43,596 nt of DNA from Planctomycetaceae bacterium (GTDB lineage: Bacteria; Planctomycetota; Phycisphaerae; Phycisphaerales; SM1A02). The position numbers and the translations under genes were made by a program. Under the pieces are notes generated by a model. That model searched no databases and was not told the origin of the DNA. It saw nothing but the letters and a program-made list of their open reading frames with translations. Shown in pieces: positions 9,507-17,684 of the stretch (position 1 is the stretch's first letter; every line of letters starts with the position of its first letter). The DNA lies in the NCBI GenBank assembly GCA_021297815.1, contig JAJTGK010000017.1:1-43596 (forward strand). Reading direction: 5' to 3'.

Positions 9507-10724
9507 ATGCTCTGGCAGCCGTCCCTTCCCGACCGCTACATCAACGCGACCGAGGACGAACTCGGCCGCGCGATCGCGGGCCGCCGGCAGGAACTCGGCT
9601 CGAAGCTCCTCATCCTCGGCCACCACTACCAGCAGGACGAGGTCATCCGCCACGCCGACCTGATCGGCGACAGCCTGAAGCTCTCGCAGCTCGCCGCCGC
9701 CGAGGCTCCGCGCCGCGGCGCGAAGTTCATCGTGTTCTGCGGCGTCCACTTCATGGCCGAGACCGCCGACATCCTGACCCCCGACGAGGTCGAGGTCATC
9801 CTGCCCGACCTCTCCGCGGGCTGCTCGATGGCCGACATGGCGGCGTACGACGACACGGTCGACGCGTGGGACGCGATCCACGCGGCGATCGAATCGAAGG
9901 GCTCGGGCCGCAGCACCACGCGCCAGCGCGTGATTCCGATCACCTATGTCAACTCGTCCGCGGCGATCAAGGCCTTCGTCGGCAAGCACGGCGGCGCCTG
10001 CTGCACCAGTTCGAACGCCGCGCGCGTCTTCGAGTGGGCGCTCGCGGGCGGCACCGAGAAGCGCGCGCGCGGCGAGGAGATCAAGATCCTCTTCCTGCCC
10101 GACCAGCACCTCGGCCGCAACACCGCGAAGTCGCACGGCTTCGTGACCGAGGTCGACGCCGCCGCGAACGGCGGCATCGCCGAGACGGCGCTCTGGAACC
10201 CGAAGCTCGAGAACGGCGGCCTCGCGCCCGACCGCATCCGCGACGCGAAGGTCCTGCTGTGGGCGGGCCACTGCAGCGTGCACAAGCTCTTCCGTCCCGA
10301 GCATGTCGTGGCCGCCCGCGAGGACCACCGCACCGTGCTCGTGCACCCCGAGTGCGCGCAGGAGGTCGTCGACATCGCCGACCTCGCTGGGTCGACCGAG
10401 TTCATCATCGACACGATCGAAAGCGCGCCGCCCGGCACGAACTGGGCGGTGGGCACCGAGGTGCACCTCGTGAACCGCATCGCGCGGCGCGCCGCCGAGC
10501 GCGGGGTCGGCGTGCGCATCCTGAGCGACTGCCAGTGCCTCTGCACCACGATGTACCGCATCGACCAGCCGCATCTGGCGTGGTGCCTCGACCAGCTCGC
10601 CGCGGGCAAGGTCGTGAACCGCATCGCCGTGCATCCCGAGGCCAAGCGGCTCGCACGCCTTGCGCTCGAGCGCATGCTGGCGCTCGCGCCGCGCAAGAAG
10701 GACGCATTCGCAGGCGTCGACTGA
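9507..10724 (+). CDS. nadA: Quinolinate synthase A
   Basis: Oxygen-sensitive [4Fe-4S] enzyme condensing iminoaspartate with dihydroxyacetone phosphate in NAD synthesis. The 405-residue product has LILGHHYQQDEVI, IVFCGVHFMAETADIL, LSAGCSMADM, GACCTSSNA, WAGHCSVHKLF, VHPECAQEV and the C-terminal SDCQCLCTTMYRI, giving the cluster cysteines in family order. The length is that of the longer NadA group. nadB and nadC are not in the window. Start chosen at the ATG 7 nt after a TAGACT box; the frame is open further upstream only through hairpin DNA. The AsmA-like gene follows after 15 bp. Confidence 0.95.
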   Translation: MLWQPSLPDRYINATEDELGRAIAGRRQELGSKLLILGHHYQQDEVIRHADLIGDSLKLSQLAAAEAPRRGAKFIVFCGVHFMAETADILTPDEVEVILPDLSAGCSMADMAAYDDTVDAWDAIHAAIESKGSGRSTTRQRVIPITYVNSSAAIKAFVGKHGGACCTSSNAARVFEWALAGGTEKRARGEEIKILFLPDQHLGRNTAKSHGFVTEVDAAANGGIAETALWNPKLENGGLAPDRIRDAKVLLWAGHCSVHKLFRPEHVVAAREDHRTVLVHPECAQEVVDIADLAGSTEFIIDTIESAPPGTNWAVGTEVHLVNRIARRAAERGVGVRILSDCQCLCTTMYRIDQPHLAWCLDQLAAGKVVNRIAVHPEAKRLARLALERMLALAPRKKDAFAGVD

Positions 10725-10739
10725 CGCGATCGGCCACGC

Positions 10740-13700
10740 ATGACGCGAAGGAAGAAGATCATCCTCCTGTCGGCAGCGGGTGTGCTCGCGGCGGCGGTCG
10801 CGCTCGCGCCCACGATTGCCTCGGGCGCGGTCCGCGCGCGCATCGAACGCGAGCTCGAGTCGCGCATCGACGGCACGGTCGCGGTGGGCTCGGCGCGGGT
10901 CGGCTGGTTCGCCTCGACGCGCATCGACGGCGTTGCGATCGACGCGGGCGACGACGGCTCCGCCACGCTCGACATCGGCGTCTCGCAGGGAATCCTCGCG
11001 CTCGCCTTCGGCCACGCGATCGACATCGCGGTGTCGGGCAAGGTGCAGAGCGCCGTCGACAAGGACGGCCGATTCGCGCTGCTCGGCCGCCTCAAGCCCG
11101 CCGCGCAAGACGCTCCCGCGCCTTCTCCCACCGAGGCCACGCCGCACGCGGCGCTCGGCGACCGCCGCATCTCGCTGTCGCTCGCGGGCCTTCGTCTCGA
11201 GGCGACCGACGCCGACGGCCACACCTACGAGCTCGACCGCATCGAGGGCGCGGCGGTGCTCGATTCGACGGGCATCCTGATCGACCTCGACGCGGCCACG
11301 GGTTCGCAGGGGCGCGCGGGCACGCTCGCGGTCGAGGCGCGGTCGCGGCTTGCATTCACGCCTGCGGGCGAGATCGACTTCGCCGCGATCGTCGCGGGCG
11401 GCCGCGAGGGTTTCGACGCGCGCGTGAGCGCCACCGACCTCCACTTCCCAAGCGGCGCGGGCGAACTCGTGTTCGAGAAGCTCGACCTCGACGCGAAGTC
11501 GCTGCCGAACGGCTCGGGCGTCGAGGCGCGGCTTGCGCTTGCGGCGAGCGTGGGCGGCGCGGCGGCGTCGACGGCAAGCGCGTCGGTGACGACGGGCCGG
11601 CTGTTCGCCGCCGACGGCGCGTTCTCGCCCGATGTCGCCGCGGTCATCGTCGAACTCGAGGGCAAGGGCATTCCGCTCGGCGCGCTCGGGCCGCTGCTTC
11701 CGCGCGGCGATTCCGGCGCGGCGGTCGATCTCGTGCGCGATCTCGGCCGCTCGCTCGATGTGCGGCTCGAGAAGAAGGAAGGCCTGCGCGCGCGGTGCAC
11801 CGCCAGCAGCCCGCAGTTCGAGGTCGTGGCCGAGTCGTCCTTCTCGCCCGACGGCAAGACGCTGTCCGAGGGCCGCATCGAGGGCCGATTCACCGCGTCG
11901 GTGCAGACGGTCGAGGCGTACGCGGGCGCCACGCTTCCGCGGCCGCTCGCGCTCTCGTTCGATGGGGCCGACATCTCGTGGGACCGCTCGAAGGGCCTCG
12001 CGGGGCTCGCCGGCCAGTTCGCGGCCAGCACGCGGCAGCCTGTCGAACTTCCGCCGATCCGCGGTGAGATCCCGCTGCGCGTCGAGCGCGCGCGGCTCTC
12101 GGCGTGGAAGGCGGTCGACAAGGACATGCTCGCGGTCAGCGCCGCGCTTGCGGGCAACTACGCCCGAAGCGGTCCCGCCGAGTTCGAGTGCTACGGCTCG
12201 TACGGCCTCTCGACGGGCGAACTCCGCGACCTTGCGCTGACTGGCAGCGTGCCGCTCGACGCGGGTGCGCTCGAGACGCTTTCGAACGGCGCGATCGGCG
12301 TCTCGTCGCAGGGCGCGACCGTGCGCGTCGTCACGAACAGCCTCGACCTCGTGCGTGGCGGCGGCGCGATGCCGCTCGTTCCTGCGCGCGGCAATGTGCG
12401 CCTCGAGCTCTCGGGTGCGATCGCCGTCAACGGCGGCGCCACCTCGACGGTCATCAACGATCTCGCGGCCGACCTCTCCTTCCCGAACGGCGCGACGGCG
12501 GGTTCGCTCGTCGTCAACGCGAAGTGCGACGGGGCGCAGACGCGCGTCACGCAGCGGTTCACGCGGATTCCCGAGTCGATCGACGACCTGCCGTCGGCGG
12601 GCATCGAGGGCACGGTCGCCGTGCGCGGGCTCGACCCGTCGTTCATCCGCCGCCTCGCGGGCGGCGAGGGGCGCTCGGCCGATCTCGCCGCGGTGCTTGG
12701 CCGCGGAAAGATGAGCCTCGATGTGCGCAACCGCGTCGAAGGCGATGCGCTCGTCGTCGAGGCTTCGCTCGATGCGGCGGCGGCCGATGCCGCGTGCGCG
12801 CTCCGTTGGCGCGGTTCGGCGATCGACGCCACCGCCATCACGCTCGACGCCACGCTCGACGCCGAAGCGCTCGCGTCGCTGCCCCTCGGCGAAGGCGTGC
12901 AGCTCGAATCAGGCGTGCGCGTGGTCGCGCGGGTGCCGAAGGCGTCGCTCGCCGAGACGCAGGGCCGCTGGGCGCTTTCGGGCGATCTCGCGGGCACGGT
13001 GCGCATCGACGATCTGCGCGTCCTTCGCGCCCCAGGCCTCGCGGCGCCGATCGGCGTCGCGCGATTCGACACCGATGCCGTCTTCTACCCGCGCGACGAG
13101 CGCGTGACCGCCCGCGGAACCGCCGCGCTCGCGGCGGGCGCAGGCGAGGCGCGGTTCGACCTCCGCTGGAAGAACCCCGCCGAGGCGCGGCTCTTCCGCG
13201 GGCTTGAAGGCAGCCTGTCGCTCGTGGGGCTCGATCTTGCGCGCGTCGAGCAGAGCTTCGGCGCCGCGGCGGGCGCGTGGTCGGGCTACCTCGGAGGCGC
13301 GGGTTCGTGCGCGCTCGAACTCTCCGAGCAGGGCGTGCCGCGCGCACGGCTCGAGGTCGGTTTCCCCGCGCTCCGCGGGCAGCTTTCGCTCGAGGTTCCC
13401 GAGGAGGGCGCGCGCCGCATCGCCGTCGTCGCGGGTTCGCTGCAGGGCACCGTCGACACGCGCACGCTCGCGCGGCTTGCGGGCATCGACAACGATCCGC
13501 GTCGGCGCATCGTCGAGCCGATGCAGCTCGTGGCCACGGTCGCGGCCATCCGCCTGCCGCTCGATACGCAGCTGGCGCCGGTCGTGCCCGAGATGGCGCT
13601 CAACCTGTCGGCAAGCGCGACGCCGCTCGAGCTCGAGGTCTTCGACGCGAACGGCGCGAAGACGCGCATCGCGACGCAGCCGCTCACGATGTCGTTGCGC

Positions 13701-14810
13701 GCGACGCGGCTCGTCGACGAGGCGATCGTCGCCGTGCGCACCGACGAGAAGGCCGCACCTGACCCTTCGCGCGTGGGGCGGCTTGAGATCGACGCACGCA
13801 TCCGCGGGGCCGTGGCCGCGCGTGACGGCGACAAGGCCACGCCCGTCGTCGACGGCGAGTTCCGCGCCGAGCAGTTCCCTGCCGCGGCGGTCGACGCCGT
13901 CGCCGCGACGGGTGGAGCGATGCAACGCTACCTCGGCGACACGATCGACGCGCGGATCACGGCCCGCGAGTTCGCGCAAGGCCGCGGCTCGCTCGCGGCG
14001 TCGCTGCGCTCGGCGTTCGCGAGCCTCGACGCCCCCGAGATCGCGGTGTCCGACGGCTTCGTGCGCGTCGCGCCCGCACGGCCGCTCACGGCGACCTTCC
14101 AGATGTCGCCCGCGGTGCGGCAGCAGCTGCTTGCGTCGATCCACCCCGTGTTCAGCGATGTGAACTCGACGGCGCCCGCGCGCTTCACCCTCGACGAACT
14201 CGCGTGGCCGCTCGACGGCGACCGCCGCAGGTTCGACGCGTCGTTCCGCCTCGACACGGGCGAGGTGCGCATCGTCAATTCGGGCCTCACGGGGTGGCTG
14301 CTCTCGACGCTCGGCTCGACGCAGGCGTCGGGCTTCGACGCGTTCGTCGATCCGCTGCGCGGCACCATCAAGGGCGGACGACTGACCTACAAGGACTTCG
14401 CGCTCCGCACGGGCCGCACGCAGCAGGGCACCTGGCGGACCTCGCTCGTCTTCTCAGGCGACATCGACCTCGCGTCGAAGCCGATCCGCGTCGCCTCGAT
14501 CACGACCGCGCTGCCGTTGCGCGACATCGCGAACTGGTCGAGCGATGCGCGCCGACTGTTCGACTCGCTCAACGCCGCGGCGCCGTCGCTCGTCGAGAGC
14601 CTCGTGGTCGGCGTCGAGCTCAGCGGCCCGCTCTTCGACGCCAGCGGCCGCCTCGCGAAGCTCGAGCCGAAGCCGAAGCTCCCCGACTTCGCCGAACTCG
14701 TGAAGGACAACCCGGGCGCGCTGCTGCAGGGCGCAGGCGACATCCTCGACGCGATCCGCAACCGCGACCGGAAGAAGTCCGCGCCTCCTCCTCCGCCGCC
14801 GCCAGAGTGA
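10740..14810 (+). CDS. Large AsmA-like envelope protein (1356 aa)
   Basis: A short cytoplasmic start (MTRRKK) and one hydrophobic segment (about residues 7-28) anchor a very long periplasmic part. Directly after the anchor comes the AsmA-type opening RARIERELESRIDGTVAVGSARVGW. The body is made of repeating beta-strand patterns with many Asp/Gly turns. The C-terminal region has the AsmA-type strand pattern TFQMSP-FTLDELAWPLDGD-GTIKGGRLTYKDFALR. The final part carries a polyproline end. AsmA/TamB/YhdP-like proteins form long hydrophobic grooves linked to phospholipid transport between membranes; that role here is inference. It lies 15 bp after nadA, probably cotranscribed, with no clear Shine-Dalgarno sequence. 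Confidence 0.75.
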   Translation: MTRRKKIILLSAAGVLAAAVALAPTIASGAVRARIERELESRIDGTVAVGSARVGWFASTRIDGVAIDAGDDGSATLDIGVSQGILALAFGHAIDIAVSGKVQSAVDKDGRFALLGRLKPAAQDAPAPSPTEATPHAALGDRRISLSLAGLRLEATDADGHTYELDRIEGAAVLDSTGILIDLDAATGSQGRAGTLAVEARSRLAFTPAGEIDFAAIVAGGREGFDARVSATDLHFPSGAGELVFEKLDLDAKSLPNGSGVEARLALAASVGGAAASTASASVTTGRLFAADGAFSPDVAAVIVELEGKGIPLGALGPLLPRGDSGAAVDLVRDLGRSLDVRLEKKEGLRARCTASSPQFEVVAESSFSPDGKTLSEGRIEGRFTASVQTVEAYAGATLPRPLALSFDGADISWDRSKGLAGLAGQFAASTRQPVELPPIRGEIPLRVERARLSAWKAVDKDMLAVSAALAGNYARSGPAEFECYGSYGLSTGELRDLALTGSVPLDAGALETLSNGAIGVSSQGATVRVVTNSLDLVRGGGAMPLVPARGNVRLELSGAIAVNGGATSTVINDLAADLSFPNGATAGSLVVNAKCDGAQTRVTQRFTRIPESIDDLPSAGIEGTVAVRGLDPSFIRRLAGGEGRSADLAAVLGRGKMSLDVRNRVEGDALVVEASLDAAAADAACALRWRGSAIDATAITLDATLDAEALASLPLGEGVQLESGVRVVARVPKASLAETQGRWALSGDLAGTVRIDDLRVLRAPGLAAPIGVARFDTDAVFYPRDERVTARGTAALAAGAGEARFDLRWKNPAEARLFRGLEGSLSLVGLDLARVEQSFGAAAGAWSGYLGGAGSCALELSEQGVPRARLEVGFPALRGQLSLEVPEEGARRIAVVAGSLQGTVDTRTLARLAGIDNDPRRRIVEPMQLVATVAAIRLPLDTQLAPVVPEMALNLSASATPLELEVFDANGAKTRIATQPLTMSLRATRLVDEAIVAVRTDEKAAPDPSRVGRLEIDARIRGAVAARDGDKATPVVDGEFRAEQFPAAAVDAVAATGGAMQRYLGDTIDARITAREFAQGRGSLAASLRSAFASLDAPEIAVSDGFVRVAPARPLTATFQMSPAVRQQLLASIHPVFSDVNSTAPARFTLDELAWPLDGDRRRFDASFRLDTGEVRIVNSGLTGWLLSTLGSTQASGFDAFVDPLRGTIKGGRLTYKDFALRTGRTQQGTWRTSLVFSGDIDLASKPIRVASITTALPLRDIANWSSDARRLFDSLNAAAPSLVESLVVGVELSGPLFDASGRLAKLEPKPKLPDFAELVKDNPGALLQGAGDILDAIRNRDRKKSAPPPPPPPE

Positions 14811-14875
14811 GCGAAGGCGCGCCCGCGGCTGCTTCGCAGCCGCCCGCGCGCCAGTCGCGAACGCTCAAACACGCC
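14809..14875 (+). repeat. 67-bp direct repeat, copy 1
   Basis: Identical to 14926-14992. The first two bases belong to the stop codon of the AsmA-like gene. It contains an imperfect 17-bp stem with a TTC loop (core GGCTGCTTCGCAGCC). Confidence 0.9.
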
Positions 14876-14885
14876 ACGCATCCCA

Positions 14886-14916
14886 GCGCTTCAGGCGATT
14901 CACTCGCCTGAAGCGC
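14886..14916. terminator. Stem-loop between convergent genes
   Basis: A perfect 13-bp stem (GCGCTTCAGGCGA with its complement) with loop TTCAC lies between the AsmA-like gene and nuoI. Neither side has a T-run, so it may be a weak bidirectional terminator or part of the repeat unit. Confidence 0.5.
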
Positions 14917-14925
14917 CGCCAAAGA

Positions 14926-14992
14926 GAGCGAAGGCGCGCCCGCGGCTGCTTCGCAGCCGCCCGCGCGCCAGTCGCGAACGCTCAAACACGCC
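14926..14992 (+). repeat. 67-bp direct repeat, copy 2
   Basis: Exact copy of 14809-14875 at a 117-bp period. The similarity reaches a few bases further upstream (GCCGCCAAAGAG against GCCGCCAGAGT), so the duplication included the 3' end of the AsmA-like reading frame. It ends 11 bp before the nuoI stop codon. Confidence 0.9.
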
Positions 14993-15002
14993 GCGAACGC
15001 TC

Positions 15003-15560
15003 CTACATCGGCTTTTCGCCAACCGTCTCGTCGTACACCTGCAGCAGCTTCGTCTTGTCGAAGATCAGCTCCTGGCGCGACAGGCCCGTCACCTCGTAGT
15101 GCGGCGTCAGCTCGATCGCATCGCACGGGCAGGCTTCCTCGCACATGCCGCAGTAGATGCAGCGCAGCTCGTCGATGTCGAACTGCTTCGGGTACTTCTC
15201 ACGGTCGCTCCACGGGCTCTCGTCGGCCACGATGTGGATGCAGTTCGCGGGGCACGCCGTGGCGCACATGAAGCACGCCACGCAGCGCACGCGGCCGTCC
15301 TCGTCCTTGTTCAGGCGGTGCACGCCGCGGAAGTAGGGGCGGTACTGGCCGCCCTCCTCGACGGGGCGGTCGTCGCGCTTCATCTCGGGGTACTGCAGCA
15401 CCCAGATGTTCTTCTTGTTCGAGCCGCCGCGGCCGATGTTCTCGAAGCAATGGCGCATGGTCGTTCCCAGGCCCTTGAAGATCGAGGGCAGGAACAGGCT
15501 CTCGCCGCGGGTGAGGCGGGTCGGGGTCACATCGATGACTTCTTCGTCGCGGGTCGCCAT
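15003..15560 (-). CDS. nuoI: NADH-quinone oxidoreductase subunit I (2[4Fe-4S] ferredoxin-like)
   Basis: The 185-residue product has the two ferredoxin motifs of complex I subunit I: CVACFMCATACP (Cys93, 96, 99, 103) and CIYCGMCEEACPC (Cys134, 137, 140, 144). These carry clusters N6a and N6b in the electron path to quinone. The N-terminus SIFKGLGTTMRH and the RPYFRGVHRLNKDEDGR stretch are NuoI-like. No other nuo gene is present, so it is either an isolated complex I gene or a close relative used elsewhere. The start is the ATG 9 nt after TACCAT; longer in-frame starts would run into the divergent ATP synthase leader. Confidence 0.88.
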   Translation of the reverse strand: MATRDEEVIDVTPTRLTRGESLFLPSIFKGLGTTMRHCFENIGRGGSNKKNIWVLQYPEMKRDDRPVEEGGQYRPYFRGVHRLNKDEDGRVRCVACFMCATACPANCIHIVADESPWSDREKYPKQFDIDELRCIYCGMCEEACPCDAIELTPHYEVTGLSRQELIFDKTKLLQVYDETVGEKPM

Positions 15561-15569
15561 GGGATCGGG

Positions 15570-15575
15570 ATGGTA
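15570..15575 (-). promoter_or_regulatory. TANNNT -10 box of nuoI, overlapping the atp box
   Basis: TACCAT on the minus strand, 9 nt before the nuoI ATG. It shares its TA dinucleotide with the plus-strand box TACGGT (15574-15579). Confidence 0.45.
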
Positions 15576-15579
15576 CGGT
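15574..15579 (+). promoter_or_regulatory. TANNNT -10 box of the atp operon
   Basis: TACGGT, 6 nt before the GTG at 15586. Supports the GTG as the first codon of a leaderless atp operon mRNA. It physically overlaps the nuoI box. Confidence 0.45.
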
Positions 15580-15585
15580 GTCGCC

Positions 15586-16044
15586 GTGACGGACGAAAGC
15601 CGACCAGACCCGACGCGCAGCGATGATTCAGACGCGAAATCCCGCACCCGCGAGGGTGGGCCCGCTTCGATGCGCGGTTCGCGGTTCTTCTCGAGCGTCG
15701 ATGCGTCGCTGCTCGGGCTCGGAACGCAGATGCTGAGCGAGGTCGTGGCGGGGGTGCTGCTCGGGCTCGGGCTCGATCACATCCTCGGCACGAAGGGGCG
15801 CTGGGTGGTGGTCGGCTCGATCGCGGGGGTCGCGGTGGCGATGGTCACCGTGTTCAGGTTGGCGCTTCGGCCGCAGACGCCGCGGCGCACCGCCCCTGGC
15901 TCCCGCGCGGGGGGTAGCGCGGGGGCGCCTTCCGATGGACGCGGCGAGTCGGCAGCGCCGAGCGCCACGGCCGATGGCGCCGAAGTCACGCCGCCCGCGG
16001 CGGATCACACCCCGCGCAAGCCCGACGAGGAGCAGCGAGCATGA
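15586..16044 (+). CDS. AtpZ-like F1Fo ATP synthase-associated membrane protein
   Basis: The 152-residue protein opens the ATP synthase operon. A polar N-terminus (residues 1-40) is followed by SSVDASLLGLGTQMLSEVVAGVLLG, the glycine-rich first transmembrane helix of the AtpZ/"F0F1 subunit" family, then WVVVGSIAGVAVAMVTVFRLAL as the second. A Pro/Ala/Gly-rich acidic tail of about 60 residues follows. AtpZ proteins accompany AtpI and are proposed to help c-ring assembly or Mg2+/Ca2+ transport. The GTG start is chosen from the TACGGT box 6 nt upstream; an internal ATG at 15670 is the alternative. The stop overlaps the next gene by ATGA. Confidence 0.75.
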   Translation: MTDESRPDPTRSDDSDAKSRTREGGPASMRGSRFFSSVDASLLGLGTQMLSEVVAGVLLGLGLDHILGTKGRWVVVGSIAGVAVAMVTVFRLALRPQTPRRTAPGSRAGGSAGAPSDGRGESAAPSATADGAEVTPPAADHTPRKPDEEQRA

Positions 16045-16457
16045 CCACCAACTTCCCGCAGCCGCAGTATCCGACCACGAAGCTGCTCGTCGCCATCGCC
16101 GTCACGGGCCTCGCGCTCCTCGCCCTGTGGTGGGGCATCCGCGACGCGGCCCAGCTGACGCCAGAGGTCTACCGGGGCGGAGTTCTCGGACTTCTCGTGG
16201 CCACGGCTGGCCACCTCGCAGGCACCCTGGTCGGGTCCGCGCTCGCACCATCGAAGGGGGCCGCGTCGGCGTACCTCGCCTCGACGGCGGCCCGCTTCAT
16301 CCTCACGCCAATCCTTGCGGTTTTGGTATCCTCTTTCCTCCCCGTGAAGGCCCAGCCGCTCCTGGTCGGCGCCGCCACGGGGTATCTCCTGATCCTGGTC
16401 GCCGACATCGGAACCATGCTCAAGGCGATGAAGCAGCCGGGATCGTCGACACGGTGA
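16041..16457 (+). CDS. AtpI-like ATP synthase accessory membrane protein
   Basis: A 138-residue integral membrane protein with four hydrophobic helices: VAIAVTGLALLALWWGI, VLGLLVATAGHLAGTLVGSAL, FILTPILAVLVSSFL and LVGAATGYLLILVADIGTML. Its position just ahead of atpB and its size match AtpI, a poorly conserved protein implicated in c-ring assembly. Sequence identity to AtpI cannot be judged by eye, so the call rests on topology and context. It is translationally coupled to the AtpZ-like gene by an ATGA overlap. A gap of 103 bp with two hairpins separates it from atpB. Confidence 0.7.
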   Translation: MTTNFPQPQYPTTKLLVAIAVTGLALLALWWGIRDAAQLTPEVYRGGVLGLLVATAGHLAGTLVGSALAPSKGAASAYLASTAARFILTPILAVLVSSFLPVKAQPLLVGAATGYLLILVADIGTMLKAMKQPGSSTR

Positions 16458-16482
16458 GCCCGTCCAAGTGAAGTCCACCGCA

Positions 16483-16498
16483 CCACCCCGTCGGGTGG
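16483..16498 (+). promoter_or_regulatory. Small hairpin in the atpI-atpB gap
   Basis: CCACCC-CGTC-GGGTGG, a perfect 6-bp stem with a 4-nt loop. First of two stems in the atpB leader. Confidence 0.4.
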
Positions 16499-16522
16499 AG
16501 CGGCATCAGCAGAGTCAGGCGA

Positions 16523-16544
16523 CTTCGTGAAGGTTTTCACGAAG
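16523..16544 (+). promoter_or_regulatory. Hairpin just before atpB
   Basis: CTTCGTGAA-GGTT-TTCACGAAG, a perfect 9-bp stem ending 16 nt before the atpB ATG. It occupies the place where a ribosome-binding site would begin, so it could modulate atpB translation or mark an mRNA processing site. Confidence 0.45.
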
Positions 16545-16560
16545 CAAAGCAGAAGCACAC

Positions 16561-17577
16561 ATGAGCCTCTCACTCAGCCTCGTCAACCTCACCGACCTCG
16601 CGACGGGCGTGCTCGCCGCAGGCGGCAACCCGATCGAGCATGTCGTCGACAAGGACATGCACGGCCTTTCGATCGCGGGCCAGAAGGTCGCGCTCAGCGC
16701 GGTCTCGCTCGTGGTCGGCGCGGTGCTCGTCTTCGTCGTCCTCTTCCTTGCGGCCAAGCGCATCGAGACAGGTCCTGCCTCGCAGGGCACCGACCGCTAC
16801 CTCACCAAGGGCCGACTGGCGCAGCTCGTCGAGGTCATCGTGCAGGGCCTGCGCGACGGCGTGATCGAGCCGCTCCTCGGCAAGGAGACGACGGCGCGGT
16901 TCCTGCCGTTCCTGCTCACGCTCTTCTTCTTCGTGCTCACGCTCAATCTCTTCGGCATGATCCCGTTCATGGACATCCAGGAGTTCGCGTTCACGCTGAT
17001 GGGACACGAGCACAGCGTCGGTGCGGGCGAGACGCCCGTCTGGTTCGGCGGCACCGCGACCGCGAGCATCGCCGTCACGGCGGGCCTCGCCACGATCTCG
17101 TTCTTCGCGATCGTCTACCAGGGCTTCCGCGACCTCGGCCCGAAGGGCTTCTTCGAGCACATGGCGGGCGGCAAGGACCTGCTCTACGGGCCGATGATGC
17201 TCAAGCTCGTCGTGCCGATCATGCTCGTGGTCGAGATCCTCGGCCTCTTCATCAAGCCCGCCGCGCTTGCCATTCGTCTCTTCGCGAACATGGTCGCGGG
17301 CCACACGCTGCTCGCGACGCTGCTCGGCTTCGGCGCGATGGCGCTCAACGCGAGCGGATGGGGCCTCGCGGCTCCGATCTCGGTCGTCTCGATCGTGGCG
17401 GCCGTCGCGATCTCGGTGCTCGAGCTCTTCGTCGCCTTCCTCCAGGCGTTCGTGTTCATGTTCCTCACCGCGGTGTTCATCGGCATGATGAGCCACCACG
17501 GCGACCATGGCCACGAGCACGGACACGATCACGATCACGCGCACGGACATGGCCACGGCCACGCCCACGCGCACTGA
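16561..17577 (+). CDS. atpB: F1Fo ATP synthase subunit a with a His-rich C-terminal tail
   Basis: Membrane stator subunit forming the proton half-channels against the c-ring. The 338-residue product has the helices FLPFLLTLFFFVLTLNLFGMIP, ALAIRLFANMVAGH with the essential stator arginine (Arg239), and LELFVAFLQAFVFMFLTAVF. It is longer than the usual 240-290, partly from a 60-residue N-terminal part with its own hydrophobic segment. The last 27 residues (312-338) contain 14 histidines alternating with Gly, Asp, Ala and Glu, a tail not seen in typical subunit a. Neighbours are the AtpI-like gene upstream and atpE downstream. Confidence 0.95.
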   Translation: MSLSLSLVNLTDLATGVLAAGGNPIEHVVDKDMHGLSIAGQKVALSAVSLVVGAVLVFVVLFLAAKRIETGPASQGTDRYLTKGRLAQLVEVIVQGLRDGVIEPLLGKETTARFLPFLLTLFFFVLTLNLFGMIPFMDIQEFAFTLMGHEHSVGAGETPVWFGGTATASIAVTAGLATISFFAIVYQGFRDLGPKGFFEHMAGGKDLLYGPMMLKLVVPIMLVVEILGLFIKPAALAIRLFANMVAGHTLLATLLGFGAMALNASGWGLAAPISVVSIVAAVAISVLELFVAFLQAFVFMFLTAVFIGMMSHHGDHGHEHGHDHDHAHGHGHGHAHAH

Positions 17578-17587
17578 CAGACCAAAC

Positions 17588-17607
17588 CCGGGCTCCGTGG
17601 GGCCCGG
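17588..17607 (+). promoter_or_regulatory. Intercistronic hairpin between atpB and atpE
   Basis: CCGGGCTCC with GGGGCCCGG forms a GC-rich stem 10 bp after the atpB stop codon. Possible mRNA stability or processing element, given that subunit c must be made in excess. Confidence 0.4.
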
Positions 17608-17684
17608 CTGAAAGATTCCATCCTTCAACCGGCGCGTCCCACGGCGTCCGACACCAGACCAACCTCTTTGGAGCACAGACAGCA

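Noticed and set aside
9366-11444. A 692-codon minus-strand frame opposite nadA and the AsmA-like gene
   Set aside because: Antisense shadow rich in Arg, Ala and His, with no recognisable domain; the plus strand holds nadA with all its cysteine motifs.
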